Assembly: GCA_036852015.1 (NCBI GenBank)
Contig: JAANDG010000228.1
Coordinates: forward strand, 62,001 to 126,000
Source of the DNA: Pelodera strongyloides
Taxonomy: Eukaryota; Nematoda; Chromadorea; Rhabditida; Rhabditidae
Direction: 5' to 3'
DNA: 64,000 nt
Shown: positions 13,701 through 23,653 of the stretch, in pieces
How positions within the stretch are numbered: position 1 is the stretch's first letter
Layout of the letters: every line of letters begins with the position of its first letter
The notes under the pieces: model-generated
Seen by the model: only the letters and a program-made list of their open reading frames with translations
Databases searched by the model: none
Told to the model about the DNA's origin: nothing
Made by a program: the position numbers and the translations under genes

Positions 13701-16700
13701 CGAATCACTTTTTGTTTTCAATCTGTCCTTATTTACCATTTTTTAGTTGCCTTTTTTCTCATTAATGATCCGAACACGTCAAACAAACATCAAATAATAC
13801 AAAAAAGACAGTTTCCTTCATATGTCTATTTGGTTATTTTTAGTTCGAAAATGGCACGTGTTCACCCACACAAGAATCGAGCACCCACCCACACACCTGT
13901 TCTGACTTTCCAGTTTATTTTCTACTTTCATAACCAACATTTTCATATTTAGTGTTCTACCACATGCGGTCAGGGTATCAAGAATCGTACGGTTACGTGT
14001 CAACGAGGAAGGAGAAATCAAGTCAACGATACTGAAGTATAATTTTATTCTAATTTTCAGTATTTTATTAAAACAATACATGATAAGAGGGTCATGTAGT
14101 AACCAGGATCCCTGTGCAGACTAGACACCCTTACGGGCCTTCAGTACCCTCGGTTTATTATTCAGGATTAAAAAAATCTAATGTCTGCTCAAAACTATAA
14201 TTATTTATGAGTGTACACTTACATTACCGACCAACTCAAACTCTATTTGTAAAATGTTATTAGTTTACGTTTTGAGACGTATGACTATGCCCGCTAGGTT
14301 TATGTGTTTATATTATTTTAGTGCTCGCACAAGCCAAGACCGATCACAACTACAAAATGCTTCACGAAAGCGTGTCCGACGTACAAATGGGTGGAAACGC
14401 CATGGAGCAAGGTAGCTTGGTTTAATTTTATTTTGACTTACACTCGCGCACTAATTAAGAAAATGTACTCTCTCCATTGGGGACGTCCGAAGTTAATAAA
14501 GTACGGTAGGCCCCTGCCGAGCCTTAGGACTTACGACTCAAGAGGTTTTTAGAATGAAAGACAAGACAACACTTAAAGGGATGGGTTCACTACAAAATCA
14601 CCTTGTTTTTAAGCTTTACTTTGATTGTACAAAGGAAAACTTAAACAAAGAGCATAAAAAATATTCCTTGAATTATTCCCTAGGGAAGATATTAGGTAAA
14701 AAAAGGTGAGTATTGATCTTTTTCCGATAAAGTTGTACTGCAAGATAAACTAAGGAAGCTAAGAGATATGGCTGAAACACACTGTTTTGAGCAAAATAAA
14801 CTGTAGTCTTCATCGTTTACATTTCACAGAAAAAAACAGTGTGTTTCAGCCATATATCTTAGCTTCCTTAGTTTATCTTGCAGTACAACTTTATCGGAAA
14901 AAAAATCAATACTCACCTTTTTTACGCCCTAGGGAATAATTCAAGGAATAATAAAAGTTTTTCCTTTGTACAATCAAAGTAAAGCTTAAAAACTTGAAAA
15001 TCCCTTTACTTTTTAAGGTGATTTCTTTTTAGGAATCTCAAGCCTAGCGTTGCATGTGGCTTAATTTGCCAACCTCTTATCATCAGTTTATATGATGCAC
15101 ACTTATATTATATATGTATATTATTATGCTGCTCGCAACTATCTATCATAAAGTGATACTCCTGTACCTATGAATCTTGCTGCCAAATAAAGTCCAAGAG
15201 TCACAGTACCCCGATGCTGGATATTTAGCCGAAAAGTTGGTGCCCAGTAAAAGTAAAGATACATGAAGGTCTGTCTTAGCTTCAATGGAGAAAAACCAGG
15301 GAGTCTGAAAGCTCGGCACGTACCTACCCTTTGTAGTAGCAAAACCATTATATGATGGTTTCTGATTGTGGTGGAATAGTATGCTGACTGTTTGTAGCCA
15401 GTCGATATTTTAACGTGAATTTTTTCAGGAACGTTTGCCAACTCATAAATTATTATAACTTCAGTGCGCTGACCCATGTCGTCGTGGTGAGCAACACCGA
15501 CAAGTTCATTGTATGACACAAAACGACCAGAAGGCAGCAGATAGGATGTGCCGCGCCGATTTGAAACCGAACACCACGCGACAGTGCTCGACAGACCAGT
15601 GTCCTTACGAATGGGTACCCGGACCGTGGAATACTGTAAGTGGTGAATGAAATGGTAGCACAGGAGAAAGGTGGAATCACTGAGTCCACGGGAAAACCAT
15701 CGGTCGGTGCTTGGTCATCAGATGGTTTCCACCGCAAAATCAAGTGGACATCCGGTCACCGACCATTTGGCCATAAAATCTTGTTTTTTTTTTAAACTGG
15801 TATAGGCTGTCAAATGGTCAAATTTGCCGTTTTGAATTATTTAAGTTTACCTATTACATAAGAATTGTTTAGTGCTCCCAAACTTGTGGTAACGGCACAC
15901 AGATCCGTGTACTCGAATGTCGACTAAAGGACGAGAAGATAACTTCGTTCGTCAAGTTGAATGAACTGAAACATCTCTCCAAAGCAACGGTATGTCCTAT
16001 GAACAAATAGACAACTATGTATCCTTTTTCAAGTCGTACTGTCCGCTGCCTAATAGGTATGGTATGACATGTTTCGTAGAAGACTTGAGCGGAGTTCCAG
16101 CTGTCAAATTGCTTGAAGTTTTATTACTGTAAGACCTCCTTCTGACTCGTCGTAGTGTGAATCCGTTATAATTACTGCATATTTATATTTTTGTTATGAT
16201 TTGGGTGCCTATATTTACAAATCCAGCAAGCAGAGCCAGTTGTCCCACGCGATAAGTGCAAATTCCTGGAGCAGCCAGCCACACATCAACCTTGTATGAT
16301 CAACAAATGCGCTGCCGATTACTACTGGCGAGTTGGACCGTGGGAGGAGGTTCGTTGAACTAATTATTGTAATTAAAATTTATAGCGTATTATGTAAAAA
16401 CTTAAAGCGGAATAACACGTGGTTTGTGACATATACATTTATATAACCTGTTCCCCTCTGACCATTCCCTCAAATGGTTTTTCATATAACGCAGTTGTCC
16501 AAAATTTCTTTCAAAACAACGTGCAAGTAATGCTTTGTCATTGGCTGCATGTAAATTCCAATACATGTGGTAATTCATATGCGGTAATTGTCTCCTTTAC
16601 AGTAAGTTTGGAATATTTCAGTGCAACGCGACGTGTGGTCAGGGTGTGCGACGACGCAAGGTCCGTTGCTACGACAAGAACGGCGGACGCACCGTGCGCA

Positions 16701-19700
16701 ATAATTGCGAGGCGGTTATAGCGCGGCCGCGGCGCCAGCAACCCTGCTTCATTAGGAATTGTAGGTCTTATTATGATTACGTGAAATGGCAAGTCAAAGT
16801 CCTCTCTTTGATATGACGATGACTAATCGTCCATAACAACCTACACTCTATGTACCCATGTGTTATCTCAAATTGGCGCCCTCCCGGTTCATCCAACAAC
16901 TCTTTCGGAGATACAGCTTCAAAGTCAAAGATTCGTTCAGAAACACTGTGCCATCCCACCAATAAAAAATATTTTGGATTAACTTATTTTCTCTTATTAT
17001 TTCAGGTCATTTAAATTATTATATTTACATAATTGTTTTTGGAAGGTTCTAGTCCCACAAAACGCCTCTTTGATTACAGTCTAATTGTAGTTCGGTATTC
17101 AGGCCTTCCGTCGACGTGCGACGAGATCAAGGAGCAGAATCGGAACACGCACTCGATTGATGGAGAGTATACCGTACTGCTCGACGGATTCGCTATCAAG
17201 GTACTGGTCTCCAGACAAATGCTTATTGATGTCGAAGGCGCTGTAGCAGCACAGACGTGCGGGTTCGACTCCGGCCCCCGTGGCGGGCGGCCGGTGCGAA
17301 TCCGGCCCCCGTGGCGGGCGGCCGGTGCGACTCCGGCCCCCGTGGCGGGCGGCCGGTTCGACTCCTCCGGCCCCCTGTGGCGGGCGGTTCTTTTGGATAC
17401 AGTTTTTACCGGCTACTTAGCTGTAATTAATAAGTATTTTGGTTAAAATTTTCATAGACTTTGAAATAAAAAAAATGAGTATTCTAGGTTTACTGTCATC
17501 GAATGAACGAAACGATCCCGCGAACGTTTATTGAAGTAAAGAATGCGACGAACTTTGCTGAAATCTATGGCAAACGGTGCGTCTTTATGCATTCTCAAAC
17601 GATTCCAGTTTAGCTCCAACTAAACAAGTACAGCTTACCTGAAATGCTCCAAAATGCATAACCAAATAACTTATGAAATTTCTCATATTTTCGATGTCAT
17701 GCGCGTACTACGTTATGCACTTTATCTTTAATTTTATATTTTTTATGGGCGTATCGTATGAGATCAATAATACGTTCTCCAATTCCCGACTCGTCTATCT
17801 TGGTAATAATAATAGTTTATTGGTAATGGAACAGCACAAAGAAGAACATGCACAATAATACAAATAGTACATAACAAAAACCAAAAACCAAATGGTTACC
17901 CTAAGATGAAGTGCCTTACGACACATACATACTAATAAGGGACCTAGTGACCGAAAAGAAAAATTCAATGCAAAGCACGGCAAATTAGGAATGATATTCG
18001 AAACATAATATTTATAGGAAAACAACAAGATTACTAATTGATATAGAACATAGGCACCGGTTTGTTAAATATGTCTAAAGAATCGAGAAGCAATTTAAGA
18101 TTAGGTTTATAATCGGTGAAATCGTTGATACATGGTGGCAACTTATTTACATACGCTGCAATGCGGAGGAAATACCAATTAGGGTCCTTATATTTCTTAT
18201 TTCTTTTTATAATGACATACCTATGCGGCCGACAAGGACGGTCTGAAACCGTACTTTTTAGGATTACGTAACTATTAATGGGAAAAACAATCTTCATGCC
18301 TGTCCTAGCAGTAAAACCAAATAAATATAAAGCGGGTTAACACGCTGAAACATGAAATTTAAAATGGCCTCCACCTTCAGACTCGTCTATCCTCATACCT
18401 GTCCTCATAACGGCGAACGTAACGACTCGTGTCACTGCAGCGAAGATGGGGACGCCAACCAGGGAATCACTTATTACAGTAAAATAAGAGTGGACCTCAG
18501 GCTCAGGAAGATCAACAGTAAGTTCTGAACCGGTGTTCCTTTATTAGACACGATCATAGGCATCGTGGCACACTAGTTAGCTTTTCGCAATAGGATAAGG
18601 GCGCGATGTCCGCCCCATTAAAGCGAAATACCAGCCGGTTTTTGAAACGCATCGCGGACAACTGAATTCTTATGTATTTATACTAATTTGCTCAAATTTA
18701 TCTCGATTTTTTGTGATCTAATTTATGCTCATTTGCGTAAGCTGCCTATGAATGAAGATGCCCACGATGCTTTTCAAAAAACGACCGGTATTTCGCTTTA
18801 AATTTGGCCATGCTGCGCCTGCGCCGTTTCGGCGTAATTAATACTATATGTTAACGGATAAAACAGATCAAGTCTTGATTCTATATCTCAACTTGCTTTT
18901 ACATAGTATCATAAGCACCCCAACACAATTCTACGGTTTTATTTTCAGTCAACGACTATTCCTTCGCAACAACGCCGCACGGCGCTCCGGTGCCGTTTGC
19001 TACCGCCGGTGACTGTTACAGTATGAAAGATTGTCCGCAGGTATGTTAGCACGGTCGAACTCATGTCAGAGGTACAAATCCCACTACGACAAAATTTAAC
19101 TCACACATGTGTAACACTTCTGAAACGTATCGCACATCAGAAAGGATAGATGACTAATCTATATACGCAATGATACTTCGCGGCAGTTCCATTGCTTATT
19201 TTAAAGCGGTCTGCCACGTGGTTTGTGAAACGCATTCTGGGTACTGTACCAATAATACTTGGGAGTGCAGTATAACTTTCATTTCGCGAACCGCATGTCA
19301 TATCACTTCGATTTACGTGGTATACAATTGTTTCCTGTGCAGGGCAAGTTCTCGATGGATTTACGTGGTACTGGTTTACGTATTGTGGATGATCTCCAGT
19401 GGGAAGACCGGGGACACAGGACAACTTCACGGATCGACCGGACACATGTGGGACTTAACAAAATAATATTTATTCTATAACCTGAAGCAAACTGAATATG
19501 CCGAAAGAATATCACACAAAGTTAATGTAAATGGCCAAAACAATCGTAGTTTATTCAACAAATGCGAGCAAAAGGTACACTTTCGCTGCAGGACCATGTC
19601 AAACGTGCGATTCGCATGGGTTACGGTAGGCAGTTGACATGCATGTAAAACGACTTGAACATGGACAGCGGTTTGTCATTTTCGCAAGTGCGAATCGCAT

Positions 19701-19934
19701 AGATGGAAACCCCATTAAGTTTCAAAAACCGGCTTGTTTTTTGGTTTAAATTCATAGGTGACTTCCACAGTTAAACAACTTTTCCACTTTAAATTATTCA
19801 TATTTCAGAACAACGCGTTGATCACTGGGCGGTGCGGCGGGTACTGCGGCAGGTGTGCCCCAGAAAAGTTCAAGGGTCTTGTGTTTGAAATCGACCAATC
19901 GCAGATAAAGACAGGCGGAAGCGGAGGACTTTAG
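799..19934 (+). CDS. gon-1: GON-1-like ADAMTS metalloprotease (3' part, 38 exons, 1577 aa to stop)
   Basis: A secreted zinc metalloprotease of the ADAMTS9/20/GON-1 class. In C. elegans GON-1 remodels basement membrane during gonad morphogenesis. Visible order: end of the disintegrin-like domain, central thrombospondin repeat, Cys-rich domain, spacer 1, 17 further TSRs, and a C-terminal GON domain, which is diagnostic of this subfamily. The 38 exons total 4734 nt, exactly 1578 codons including the stop at 19932-19934. All junction phases agree, and nearly all acceptors read TTTCAG, TTTTAG or similar. The catalytic HExxH region is off the left edge. Five donors are GTT rather than GTA/GTG (GTTGGA twice, GTTTGC, GTTCGT and similar). 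The family assignment is secure; single exon ends could shift by a base or two. Confidence 0.93.
906..1033 (+). repeat. 81-bp tandem duplication of the exon 1 / intron 1 junction
   Basis: The last 42 bases of exon 1 plus its GTGAG donor (906-952) recur at 987-1033 with one substitution. GA-rich filler lies between, giving a period of 81 bp. Both copies carry a usable GTGAG donor. Only the first (948) is compatible with coding: reading through keeps frame only as far as a TGA formed at the first donor (agg-tga). Confidence 0.85.
1211..1245. repeat. (GA)n microsatellite in intron 1
   Basis: About 17 GA units. Shorter GA-rich tracts occur at 955-986, 2638-2654 and 2886-2994 in neighbouring introns of the same gene. 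Confidence 0.9.
1503..1660. mobile_element. Degenerate family B MITE
   Basis: The left end AAGCGGTATGACACGTGG follows TTTACA. The right end is GCAAACCACGTATTATTCTGCTTC. The target sites have decayed from TTAA. The internal region includes a CATATGCAAATT motif shared with other family B copies. Confidence 0.55.
3483..3512 (+). repeat. Interstitial telomere-type repeat (TTAGGC)x5
   Basis: Five perfect TTAGGC hexamers, preceded by TTGGC and followed by TTTCAG, lie in the intron between exons 3306-3453 and 3827-4002 of gon-1. TTAGGC is the telomere repeat of most nematodes, which supports the taxonomic call. Confidence 0.95.
5129..5275. repeat. Short palindrome and (GT/GC)n tract in a gon-1 intron
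   Basis: A 25-bp near-perfect palindrome centred on CCATGGGCCATGG lies at about 5129-5153. It is followed by an alternating purine-pyrimidine tract of GT and GC dinucleotides at about 5228-5272. Both are intronic, and nothing indicates a function. Confidence 0.6.
6985..7092 (+). mobile_element. 3' end fragment of a retroelement with (TTA)n tail
   Basis: The intron between exons 6742-6884 and 7214-7327 contains CCAATAAACCG followed by TTATTATTATTAG. The same 3' signature (AATAAA, then a TTA run) is found in the opposite orientation at 17805 and near 54249, which suggests one family of target-primed elements. The left limit is uncertain. Confidence 0.4.
8113..8562. mobile_element. Foldback element, TTAA target duplication
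   Basis: Two long arms (about 8113-8270 and 8400-8562) are inverted copies. The left begins AGGGAGAGGCCCACGAG and the right ends CTCGTGGGCCTCTCCCT. TTAA flanks both sides (8109-8112, 8563-8566). There is no open frame of note. The element fills much of the 0.9 kb gon-1 intron 7969-8896. Confidence 0.75.
8567..8788. mobile_element. Second inverted-repeat element abutting the foldback
   Basis: It begins AGGGATCGGTTCACCTT directly after the TTAA that ends the previous element. It closes with AAGGTGAACCGATCCC at 8788, and a T-run/A-run lies inside the arms. The right flank no longer reads TTAA, so the outer site has decayed or the insertion differed. Confidence 0.6.
10680..10748. repeat. (AT)n microsatellite
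   Basis: About 34 uninterrupted TA units in the intron 10577-10844 of gon-1. The tract makes a spurious Ile-Tyr reading frame that was not annotated. Confidence 0.95.
10953..12833 (+). other. Largest gon-1 intron in the window (1.9 kb)
   Basis: This intron separates exons 10845-10952 and 12834-13007. It contains a CGCAGC/ACGCA-rich stretch near 10975-11035 and long pyrimidine-rich text. No element, RNA gene or exon was recognised. Confidence 0.6.
13145..13308. mobile_element. MITE, family B, TTAA target duplication
   Basis: A 164-bp element beginning AGCGGTGCGGTGTATG and ending GGCCATACCGCT, with TTAA at 13141-13144 and 13309-13312. Inside are the family motifs GAACAACTGTATTCC and TACAATACATGG. 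Confidence 0.75.
14577..15020. mobile_element. Foldback element with about 200-bp arms
   Basis: The left arm starts AGGGATGGGTTCACTACAAA after TTAA. The right arm from about 14825 mirrors it through segments such as CCCTAGGGAATAATTCAAGG and ACAATCAAAGTAAAGCTT. The central turn carries an inverted pair around ACAGTGTGTTTCAGCC. The right terminus is rearranged (TCCCTTTAC at 15001), so the outer end is approximate. Confidence 0.65.
17261..17390. repeat. GC-rich 31-bp tandem repeat in the first GON intron
   Basis: Four copies of a unit containing CCGGCCCCCGTGGCGGGCGG start at about 17271, 17302, 17333 and 17367 (spacings 31, 31, 34). Each is preceded by a GGTTCGA/GGTGCGA-like box resembling a tRNA B box. 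The composition differs sharply from the AT-rich surroundings. Confidence 0.85.
17805..18300 (-). mobile_element. 3' fragment of a non-LTR retroelement (- strand)
   Basis: On the - strand an open stretch from about 18297 to 18034 encodes 87 residues, including [11 protein letters not shown] and [14 protein letters not shown]. It looks like the C-terminal end of a LINE reverse-transcriptase ORF. It is followed by AATAAA and a short TTA run at 17805-17825. The whole fragment lies in the intron between GON exons 17488-17576 and 18381-18517. The family is not identified, and the protein resemblance is my judgement only. Confidence 0.4.
18622..18797. mobile_element. MITE, family A, TTAA target duplication
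   Basis: The element starts AGCGAAATACCAGCCGGTTT and ends ACCGGTATTTCGCT, with TTAA at 18618-18621 and 18798-18801. It lies in the intron before GON exon 18949-19040. Confidence 0.8.
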
Positions 19935-19944
19935 CTCCTTTTAA

Positions 19945-20120
19945 AGCGGTACAGCAGGCGATTTGAGAGATGTATGTTGGACGACCGCATTTCCATGTAC
20001 TATGTGCAACTGCTCTTATTGTTAGAAAATCGCTGAGAATAGCTCACAGTTTGCATACAATACATATGCGTGAGAATGCTGCTGTCCAACCAAGTTTCGC
20101 AACCCGCTTGTTATAACGCT
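19945..20120. mobile_element. MITE, family B, just after the gon-1 stop codon
   Basis: The element starts AGCGGTACAGCAGGCG and ends CTTGTTATAACGCT, with TTAA at 19941-19944 and 20121-20124. It begins 10 bases after the TAG at 19934, so it must supply or interrupt the 3' UTR. No AATAAA is seen between the stop codon and the element. Confidence 0.75.
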
Positions 20121-20248
20121 TTAAAAACTGGCGATTTGAATTAATCAACTGCCTACGGTAGTACACAGCTAAATCCCAAAGTGTCTTTCCCCAAGTGTGA
20201 CTGCCGTTATAGATCTTCGTTGTCCTGCCGATAACTCTATAGTTTTAA

Positions 20249-20360
20249 AGGGGTATGACATGTGATATTGCAAGTTATGTGCAGTTGTGAGCCACTACAG
20301 TACAGCGCTTAACATCGCAGTTGCCCTGCATCTGTTACATAAACCACATGTCATACCGCT
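20249..20360. mobile_element. MITE, family B, TTAA target duplication
   Basis: A 112-bp element with AGGGGTATGACATG at the left and ACCACATGTCATACCGCT at the right, and TTAA at 20245-20248 and 20361-20364. It is shorter than the 160-180 bp copies. Confidence 0.75.
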
Positions 20361-21500
20361 TTAAATATTCCAGATCTCAATTATCAAGTGCACATGCGTC
20401 TCTGTGTCTCATTGTTGCTTATTCCTGTATTCAAAATCCCTATGTTATAGAACAGACATATTTTCCACAAAAAGCCCCGTTCCTCTCCGTAATACTTGTT
20501 TATCAGAGCGGTTAGCATATTAATTGAGCGTTCGTTGTAAGTGCCCCCATACAAGGTGAAACTTTGATGTTGCGCGGTGGAAAGTTGAGCCGATCCTTCG
20601 CCGCTCACTCGGTGTTTGCCAGGCTCCTGCCGCGCGAACCTACCGCATATTCGCCGCGCACAATACGAGTTTCATGTTTGATATAATTTTCCTAACGCCT
20701 AAACACTGCTGTTGTTGCTTCTCTTCTTCGCGTAAGTCTTTCACTATTGCGTTCGTATTTTATTTCATATTTCATTTCTTTCATCCATATAGCCATGGTT
20801 CTATGTTTGACGCTTTTGTCATCGCCAGTTCGGTTCTAGCCAGTGCCCTGCCTTTTTGCGCGTTGTTTCACGAGCTATCTATGTACTTCTTGCCGCAGTT
20901 CTTGATGAGCCCATTGCAAATCTGCTCATTTATTAAACCTTAGCTCATAGTATTTTATTAATATTATTAATCTTGACTAATAATTTCTAGTAAGTTGTGT
21001 GGTTGAACTCGTCAACTAAAAATGCTTTAATGATCATCATTGAGTTCTGCATAATGTTTTCTGTTGAGTAGCGGCTTCAAAAATGCGGCGTAACTTTTCT
21101 ACTAGCCAAGCGTAACTTTACTACTGCCGCTGATATTTATCTCTGCCGTTTTGTAGACAATTTTTTTGGAATTTTTATGGTTAAATGTTAACATAGTTTT
21201 TTTATCGGTCATAGGACAATGTTATTGTTGTTACTTGCTGTTTTAGCACATTTTTTATCTTACTGCCGTTTGAGGTTTGAGTGTATCTTTGCTTTTATGC
21301 ATTTATATTTATGCTAACCTTTACGCCTTTACTCGAGTTTTTCATTAGCTAATTGCAAACTAGCAATAAGTAATCTAGAATATTGCTTTCAGTTATTGTC
21401 CAGTAACCATAAGTACAATGCTAATTTTCCTGCATATAGTTCTAACAATAAGATGGCTTATATTGTTCTTTTCTTTTCTGTTCTATGTGAGAGTTGTTCA

Positions 21501-21672
21501 AGGGGTATGGCAGGTGGTTTTCAAATGAACACTGGAGAACTGTATTCGGAAGTGTTGCTTGTAACAATGCACGTCTCTCTGCAATAAATGCAGAAAAGCG
21601 CACATAATTTTACGCAAAATGCATGGAAGTGCAGTTCTCCCGTATAATTTCAAAGGCACGTGTCATACTGCT
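21501..21672. mobile_element. MITE, family B
   Basis: Left end AGGGGTATGGCAGGTGG after TTCA (a decayed TTAA); right end CACGTGTCATACTGCT followed by TTAA at 21673-21676. The internal GAACTGTATTCGG matches other family B members. Confidence 0.65.
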
Positions 21673-22232
21673 TTAAAGAAACATTTTAGGACACCTGCAC
21701 ATCCTTTATTTATTCCTATACTTCTGTGATTTTCAGTTTACTGTCCTAGATTAGGTTCTCGCTGCCATTTCATTAGAGTTTACACACTGTGTAGGGGAAC
21801 GTTGGCGTGTGCGGCGGTAACGATATTGTGCGAAATGCAAGCGGCGCACCTAATGCGCGCAGAATTCGCACACGAACAGCTCCCTAGCTGCTATTGTTTT
21901 TACCTGTAGTTTATATCGTATTTTAAAAGTTGCGCACCATTCGATTCCATCACAGTAGCATCACAACATTAGTTTTCCTTATTTGTATTTGTTAAACAGG
22001 TTTATTAATAATAAATGGATTGACATCTTACATTGCTAAATGCCAAGTTATCGCGAACAGAATACATTTACCGTGACATAACGTGAAACGAGGTCTTCAT
22101 AACAACACTTATTGTATGCAAATTGTCCCAACTGAACTGACGTGACGAGCCGAAAGGGCACACATTTGCCCATCATGGGAACATACAATAGAATTTCCAT
22201 ACGGTATGTGGGATGTTATGGACAATCTAGCG

Positions 22233-22385
22233 CTTGAGTGTATTGGGGTTTCCAAGTATGGTGAAAATTTACAGTATATTGGAACTACACGGTAATATTT
22301 TTATTATGAGTTTCGTGCAGAAATATGCTAGTATTGACAGAATCAAATCGAATTTGTGAGATACTTGGAAGCCCCATATACTAGC
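22233..22385. repeat. Short inverted-repeat element
   Basis: TGGGGTTTCCAAGTATGG near 22243 is mirrored by ATACTTGGAAGCCCCATATA near 22360. The arms are about 25 bp with a 90-bp interior. It differs from the TTAA families, and no target duplication was identified. Confidence 0.5.
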
Positions 22386-22672
22386 GTTGTGTTCTAACGA
22401 TTCCTCCAGTCGCAGAAGGGGACGTTAGGGCTCTTCATCTGGCAAAATAGGAGGAGACTGTAGCCCAGCTCCCGCTAAAGATTCGCATTATAAACAGTTG
22501 CCATATGTTAATTGTTGTGACACTGCTTCTAAGAATTTTCTGAAGCATATTCGTCTTTAGCGAGGGAACTTGTATGTTTCTTTGCGATATATTGTGTAAA
22601 TTAAAGATGCGTGGAACTGTTTATTACATTATTCGGTAACCACTTTCGGCATTACATTACAGTAACCACTTA

Positions 22673-23653
22673 AAGAAGAGAGAAGAGAGAGGATGTAGGT
22701 CGTAGATGTATGTAGAATGACGGTGTCGTAAGTTTCATTGTTGAGTCCGTTTTTCATCTAGGGTTTTTTCCCGTCATAGAGCGTATGTAAATTCCAACCA
22801 TTGGGTGAATCGGTGAAGAGTTGTGAGATGGCGCACCCTCTGAAACCAATCAATAAATGAAAATCAGGACAATATGCCTAAAATAGTGATAATATTACAT
22901 ATTACATCTTACTAATTCACAATCACTAATTCAATCATTTTACGCTGTTATTACTGTATACAATTAATGCCCAAAAAACAGTCATGTGCATGTGTAGGGA
23001 TCTTGTCTTTCCTAGAACCTCGAAACTCAAAAAAAAATTTCATGGCGCGAAGTGCTAAAGAACTGCAACTAGGCGTTGAGGACCATAAGGTCTTAATGTA
23101 GGAATGTAATATGCATTGCGTACCTTCCTGTTTGTTTCGATTCCGATTTCGTCGCGAACCTTATTCACGATGGCAGAGAAGAGAGAAGAGAGAGGATGTA
23201 GGTCGTAGGTTCCACTGTTGAGTCCTTTTTTCATTTAGGGGGTTTTTCGTTTTTCCCCGTCATAGAGCCTATGTAAATTCCAATCATTGGGTGAATCGGC
23301 GAAGAGCTGTGAGATGGCGCACCCTCTGAAATCAATCAATAAATGAAAATCAGGACAATATGCCTAAAATAGTGATAATATTACATCTTACTAATTCACA
23401 ATCACTAATTCAATCATTTTACGCTGTTATTACTGTATACAATTAATGCCCAAAAAAACAGTCATGTGCATGTGTAGGGATCTTGTCTTTCCTAGAACCT
23501 CGAAACTCAAAAAAAAATTTCATGGCGCGAAGTGCTAAAGAACTGCAACTAGGCGTTGAGGTCCATAAGGTCTTAATGTAGGAATGTAATATGCATTGCG
23601 TACCTTCCTGTTTGTTTCGATTCCGATTTTCGTCGAGAACCTTATTCACGGTG
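22673..23653. repeat. Tandem duplication of about 0.48-0.50 kb
   Basis: Copy 1 (about 22673-23171) and copy 2 (about 23172-23653) share nearly the whole sequence from AGAGAGAAGAGAGAGGATG through CCTTCCTGTTTGTTTCG. They differ by a deletion of roughly 23 bp near the start of copy 2 and scattered substitutions. The right end of each copy includes part of the CHMP2-like exon, so the duplication break falls inside coding sequence. Confidence 0.85.

Larger units (their letters stand above)
3930..16760 (+). other. gon-1: Array of 17 C-terminal thrombospondin type 1 repeats
   Basis: Exons: 3827-4002, 4332-4455, 4687-4791, 4938-5049, 5427-5498, 5703-5804, 6111-6212, 6390-6528, 6742-6884, 7214-7327, 7546-7664, 7836-7968, 8897-9085, 9296-9421, 9605-9817, 10100-10270, 10466-10576, 10845-10952, 12834-13007, 13953-14036, 14322-14411, 15465-15635, 15873-15989, 16227-16349, 16622-16760. 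Most repeats keep W-x(4,5)-W-x(2)-C-x(2,3)-C-G and six cysteines. The second and third repeats of the protein ([12 protein letters not shown] and WQTEDLSSC) are the most diverged. Most repeats keep a C-S/T-x-T-C-G type fucosylation site. In 11 repeats an intron of phase 0 falls exactly between W-x-x and the first Cys. Repeat arrays like this normally bind matrix or the cell surface. Confidence 0.9.
17103..19934 (+). other. gon-1: GON domain exons and stop codon
   Basis: Exons 17103-17200, 17488-17576, 18381-18517, 18949-19040, 19343-19447 and 19809-19934 encode the last 215 residues. Signature segments are [65 protein letters not shown] and [10 protein letters not shown]. The GON domain occurs only in this ADAMTS branch and is Cys-rich. 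Its exact molecular role is not established; in vertebrate ADAMTS9 the C-terminal part has been linked to ER-Golgi trafficking. The stop TAG is at 19932-19934, and a MITE starts 10 bases later. Confidence 0.92.
20365..22672. other. Intergenic region after gon-1
   Basis: No coding exon was recognised on either strand. It contains one family B MITE (21501-21672), a small inverted-repeat element (22233-22385) and otherwise AT-rich unassigned DNA. The longest open frame (20674-20943, + strand) is rich in Phe, Ser and Cys, shows no family resemblance, and is treated as chance. Confidence 0.6.

Noticed and set aside
20674..20943. 89-codon open frame in the intergenic region after gon-1
   Set aside because: No domain, no splice context and low-complexity Phe/Ser composition typical of AT-rich non-coding DNA.
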